Assembly (NCBI GenBank): GCA_002399025.1
Contig: DHCV01000015.1
Coordinates: 4,109-41,409, forward strand
DNA length: 37,301 nt
Origin: Bacteroidales bacterium UBA4893
GTDB lineage: Bacteria > Bacteroidota > Bacteroidia > Bacteroidales > P3
Direction of reading: 5' to 3'
In this document: in pieces, positions 34,298 to 37,301 of the stretch
Position numbering within the stretch: position 1 is the stretch's first letter
How the letters are laid out: each line of letters starts with the position of its first letter
Made by a program: the position numbers and the translations under genes
Notes under the pieces: model-generated
Seen by the model: the letters and a program-made list of their open reading frames with translations, nothing else
Told to the model about the DNA's origin: nothing
The model's database searches: none

Positions 34298-34738
34298 TTA
34301 AATGATTGAAACACACTTACCCCATACGTAAACATATAGGATAAAAAAATAAAAAATTGAATACAGTAATAAAATTAAAATAATAATACTCTTTTTGATT
34401 AATGACTTATAGATAAAGAAAAGATAGCCTAAAAAACTACCTGTTATTAAATTAACTAACCCTATAATCATTATCATTTGCCAAGGTAAGTGGGTAAGAG
34501 CATAAGGCAAAAGAAAGAATAAACTTCCTAACATAATAGATATTAGCACTAATACCTTATTTAGTTTTTTATTATATAATTTCAAGAAAACTATTGTTAA
34601 AAAAAAGAAAATATATAAACCTATCAAGTCTTGAATCTTACGTCCTAACATAGAATTAGTATAATTATATGTTACTATTAAAGATAATAAAAAAGAAACA
34701 AAAACAATTAATAAGTATTTTAATTTTTGTGTTTTCAT
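34298..34738 (-). CDS. Small multi-spanning membrane protein beside the bacteriocin-like gene
   Basis: This 146-residue protein has about five hydrophobic segments (residues 8-25, 38-52, 62-81, 88-110 and 117-138) and short positively charged loops (LYNKKLNK). I do not recognise the family. It begins 17 bp after the fulvocin C-related pseudogene on the same strand and is probably cotranscribed. A small polytopic membrane protein next to a bacteriocin-like gene could give immunity or assist export; it could also be the truncated membrane part of a longer protein, since it ends abruptly (VWGKCVSII). Confidence 0.6.
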   Translation of the reverse strand: MKTQKLKYLLIVFVSFLLSLIVTYNYTNSMLGRKIQDLIGLYIFFFLTIVFLKLYNKKLNKVLVLISIMLGSLFFLLPYALTHLPWQMIMIIGLVNLITGSFLGYLFFIYKSLIKKSIIILILLLYSIFYFFILYVYVWGKCVSII

Positions 34739-34755
34739 ATTTTAATAATTTAAGA

Positions 34756-35465
34756 TTAAACAAAATTACCTACGCATAGTCCATTACAAGGCTGTCTCCA
34801 AAACCAACCACATCCTTGAACAGAACCTTCACAAGAATACTTATCTTTACAAGAAACTCCTCCTGTTTCTCCAAAAGGATCACAAAAATCCTGAACAGTA
34901 TTACACATACAACTACTTTCTCCAAGTCCTCCATCGTCTATAATTACATCACCTAATCCACCACCACCAGGTCTGCAAACAAGTAACATATCATCAGAGA
35001 AAAAATCACATGATGCAGCAACATAATAAGCTATAGCTTTATTCCAAGATAACTCATTGATAGCAAAATGATACCAATTTGACATAAATACATCGAATTG
35101 CGTGAGAAGGGTTTCATTGTCAAAATATTCATCATAAAAAAAGCGAGGTCTATCTTTTATATAATCATATAAAAGATTAATATGTTTTTTTTCTAATTCA
35201 TTCCATTCCAAACTCAATAACTCATCTCTTTTTTGTAGCCAAAACATATACATTCTTTCTGGAGAAAAAGTTAAATAAACAGGATTTTTTTAAGAATCAG
35301 GAAGTTTTAACCATTCATCTCTTGTCATAGAACTATAATAAGTAAGATTCTTTTTTATATGTTCGTTTGTTGACTTATCACAACTATAGATTATTTCATC
35401 ATTACTACAGCTAATAAAAATAAACGAAATTACTAATAATACAACTGAAATAATATTTTTTTCAT
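34756..35465 (-). pseudogene. Fulvocin C-related bacteriocin-like lipoprotein, frameshifted and interrupted
   Basis: The original product was about 236 residues. Starting at the ATG at 35465-35463, the run of seven A (35456-35462) puts translation out of frame; with eight A it would read a lipoprotein signal peptide with lipobox FISC (cysteine 20). The frame then continues to WLKLPDS, where TAA at 35290-35292 interrupts it, and goes on as KNPVYLTFSPERMYMFW to the end. The C terminus is Cys/Gly-rich (CMCNTVQDFC, CKDKYSC, QGCGWFW, PCNGLC), as in proteins annotated as fulvocin C-related. An ATG at 35253 could still give a 165-residue piece lacking any signal peptide. Confidence 0.75.
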
Positions 35466-35567
35466 TATGTTTTGAATTTTAATTTATTTCCTCTTTTTAT
35501 TTTCACTTTTCTGCATATCAATAACAATTACAAGAGGGATAACGCAAGTTAAATTGTTTTAATATTA

Positions 35568-35605
35568 GGTAATCATCTTGCAGAGTTAACTTATTGATGA
35601 TTACC
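35568..35605. repeat. 38-base inverted repeat in the leader of the bacteriocin-like gene
   Basis: GGTAATCATC at 35568-35577 and GATGATTACC at 35596-35605 form a perfect 10-bp stem with an 18-base loop that itself contains GTTAAC. There is no T-tract, so a simple terminator is unlikely. The region 35466-35960 has no convincing gene; a 49-codon minus-strand frame (35591-35740) is noted but poorly supported. Confidence 0.5.
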
Positions 35606-35760
35606 AAAAATAATAAAATCATTTTTACATAAGAAAAATATGTATTCAGAAGGATACTTTGATATTGATGGGTTCTTATAAAAAATATAAAGATTGTATT
35701 TTATTTGTATTTTATCTTGTATGTTTTTATATCCACCCATTTATAATGAAATTTATGGGG

Positions 35761-35791
35761 CAAAGATAACTTACATTTTTGAATTAACAAA
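35761..35791 (-). promoter_or_regulatory. Complete minus-strand promoter, 290 bp ahead of the bacteriocin-like gene
   Basis: On the minus strand TTTG (35791-35788) and TATCTTTG (35768-35761) are 19 bases apart, an ideal Bacteroidota promoter. The transcript would start near 35754 and run about 290 bases, through the 38-base inverted repeat, before the ATG of the pseudogene at 35465. Confidence 0.6.
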
Positions 35792-35911
35792 ATATTATTA
35801 GAAATATTTTTTAATAACTCCCATAATAAGTAAAGGGAAAACCTATAAATTCATTATTATTTAAAATATACATACTCCATGTCATAAATTTTTCGTTATT
35901 TTGTACTTTCT

Positions 35912-35942
35912 TTTAGTAGCCCAAGTACTACTAAATTTAGTA
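35912..35942. promoter_or_regulatory. Operator-like palindromes before the acyl-CoA synthetase gene
   Basis: TACTAAATTTAGTA at 35929-35942 is a perfect 14-bp palindrome centred 25 bases before the ATG. TTTAGTAG at 35912-35919 additionally pairs with CTACTAAA at 35928-35935. Three related half-sites in 31 bases suggest a repressor site; the regulator is unknown. Confidence 0.4.
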
Positions 35943-35960
35943 TGAACCAAAATTAGTTTG

Positions 35961-37301
35961 ATGTTAAATTCAAAAACACTGCATGAGGTTTTAGAATATA
36001 GTGTAAAGACCTTTGCAAACAATCCTTTAATGGCTTTTGTAGGTGAAAAACCAATTACATTTTCAGAATTCTCTCAGAAAGTTCTCCAAGTTCAAGATAT
36101 ATTAGTTCAAAGAGGTATAGGATACCAAGACAAGGTAGTTATTCTTAGTCAAAACTCTCCTTCTTGGGCAATTACCTATTTTGCTATTGTTGATATGGGA
36201 GCTGTTGTTGTGCCTTTACTTCCTGATTTCACTAAAGAAGAAATCACTAACTGCATTAACCATTCTGATGCCAAGATGGTTTTTGTTTCTCAAAGGCTGA
36301 GCGAAAAGACTGAAAAAGAAGCTTATCAATATGTTGAGACAATAATAAATCTTGATAATTTTGAGATTATTGACCAAAAGGAAATACAATCAATTGGCAA
36401 GAAATCAATACCTCAACCTCAAGACTTAGCAGAAATCATTTACACCTCTGGAACAAGTGGTTTTAGTAAGGGAGTTATGCTAACGCATGGCAATTTAGCC
36501 TCACAATTAGTTCAAATACATTATATCTGGCCAATATCCGAAAAAGACATTTATTTATCAGTACTTCCTCTTTCTCACACTTTTGAAAACTCTCTTGGGC
36601 TTTTGACTGTAGTTATGAAAGGTGCTTCAATGTACTTCCACAACAAACTACCAATTTCCTCAACATTTATGGAAAGCGTTAAGATAGTACGCCCAACAAC
36701 CATACTAACCGTTCCTTTGTTTATTGAAAAAGCATATAGAAACGTCATAAAACCCGAATTAGAGAAAACAACCCTTAGGAGAATCCTTCTAACAAGTTCT
36801 CTTTTCCGGAGAATTATGTATCGCAAGGCTGCAAAGAAACTCTACGATGCCTTTGGAGGAAGACTAACTTTTTTCGGAATTGGAGGAGCAAAACTTGATG
36901 GCGAAACAGAATTATTCTTACGTTTAGGTAAACATTTCCCTTACGCAATTGGATATGGACTTACCGAAACAGCCCCATTGATTATTGGAGCAAATCCTCA
37001 TCAAGTTTCTTGGCAAACAACAGGCTTTCCTGTTAAGGATGTTCAAGTAAAATTGGTTGATATTAACCCAGAAACCAACGAAGGAGAACTTTGGGTTAAA
37101 GCACCTAACGTTATGAAAGGCTATTACAAAAACCCAGAACTAACACAAACTGTTCTAACAGAAGATGGTTGGTTTAAGACTGGAGACTTAGTAACAGAAA
37201 AGAAAGGACGCTACGAAATTAAGGGTAGAATTAAAAACGTTATTGTTGGAGCAACAGGAGAAAACATATATCCAGAAGAAATTGAAATGGTTTTAAATCA
37301 A
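35961..37301 (+). CDS. Long-chain fatty acid-CoA ligase (AMP-forming), 3' end outside window
   Basis: The frame is open from the ATG at 35961 to the last base, giving 447 residues without a stop. It is an ANL-superfamily acyl-CoA synthetase: the phosphate-binding motif YTSGTSGFSKGVMLTHGN, then a middle segment LPLSHTFEN, the adenylate motif GYGLTET, TGDLV and the hinge segment GRIKNVIVGATGENIYPEE. It activates fatty acids with ATP and CoA, for lipid synthesis or breakdown. The typical family length is about 550-600 residues, so roughly 100 or more are missing. A palindrome directly upstream may mediate regulation. Confidence 0.93.
   Translation, partial: MLNSKTLHEVLEYSVKTFANNPLMAFVGEKPITFSEFSQKVLQVQDILVQRGIGYQDKVVILSQNSPSWAITYFAIVDMGAVVVPLLPDFTKEEITNCINHSDAKMVFVSQRLSEKTEKEAYQYVETIINLDNFEIIDQKEIQSIGKKSIPQPQDLAEIIYTSGTSGFSKGVMLTHGNLASQLVQIHYIWPISEKDIYLSVLPLSHTFENSLGLLTVVMKGASMYFHNKLPISSTFMESVKIVRPTTILTVPLFIEKAYRNVIKPELEKTTLRRILLTSSLFRRIMYRKAAKKLYDAFGGRLTFFGIGGAKLDGETELFLRLGKHFPYAIGYGLTETAPLIIGANPHQVSWQTTGFPVKDVQVKLVDINPETNEGELWVKAPNVMKGYYKNPELTQTVLTEDGWFKTGDLVTEKKGRYEIKGRIKNVIVGATGENIYPEEIEMVLNQ

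Noticed and set aside
35591..35740. 49-codon minus-strand frame as a gene
   Set aside because: No ribosome site, no recognised motif and biased AT-rich composition; kept only as a possibility within the leader of the pseudogene.
36575..36826. Minus-strand frame of 83 codons
   Set aside because: It lies entirely within the acyl-CoA synthetase gene, whose frame is uninterrupted and carries all motifs.

Overview
The window looks like a chromosomal segment from a low-GC anaerobe of the Bacteroidota, probably order Bacteroidales. The evidence is a complete Bat (aerotolerance) operon, two secreted proteins with type IX secretion C-terminal sorting domains, Bacteroidota-type promoter -7 boxes (TAnnTTTG), few Shine-Dalgarno sites, a fused FTCD enzyme, and HydF, which matures [FeFe]-hydrogenase and so implies anaerobic hydrogen metabolism. 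The genus cannot be fixed from the sequence alone.

Layout. 1-7443 (+): MoxR ATPase (partial), DUF58 protein, a membrane-anchored protein, then BatA, B, C, D and E, tightly packed, followed by an RseC-like protein. 8120-11269 (+): a large secreted beta-propeller-like protein, then a hairpin terminator and an MgtC-family membrane protein. 11755-12569: 815 bp without an intact gene, holding strong terminators and four successive families of 21-22 bp tandem repeats. 12570-24122 (+): a composite defence locus of hsdM, hsdS, a 1266-residue TIR-like/P-loop NTPase, an AbiEi/AbiEii toxin-antitoxin pair, then hsdR. A DUF3788 gene follows. 24692-30275 (-): a type IX secreted protein, an unknown secreted protein, RadA, two lipoproteins (DUF799/GNA1162-like and DUF4810-like) and HydF. 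30353-34198 (+): a small 4-TM protein, PanC, fused formimidoyltransferase-cyclodeaminase, and CrcB. 34298-35465 (-): a small membrane protein and a broken gene for a fulvocin C-related bacteriocin-like lipoprotein. 35961-37301 (+): 5' part of a long-chain acyl-CoA synthetase.

Most interesting points. (1) The type I restriction locus is interrupted by two further anti-phage modules, and 5 bp after the TIR-like NTPase gene lies a 13-codon ghost of an hsdR start, diverged mainly at synonymous sites. This suggests the abiE-hsdR block arrived by recombination. (2) The abiE promoter and start codon are duplicated as an imperfect direct repeat. (3) Intergenic regions carry serial arrays of 21-22 bp repeats, close to two DNA helical turns. 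(4) The bacteriocin-like gene carries both a homopolymer frameshift and a nonsense codon, yet keeps a well-formed promoter. All family assignments come from reading motifs by eye; no database search was run.
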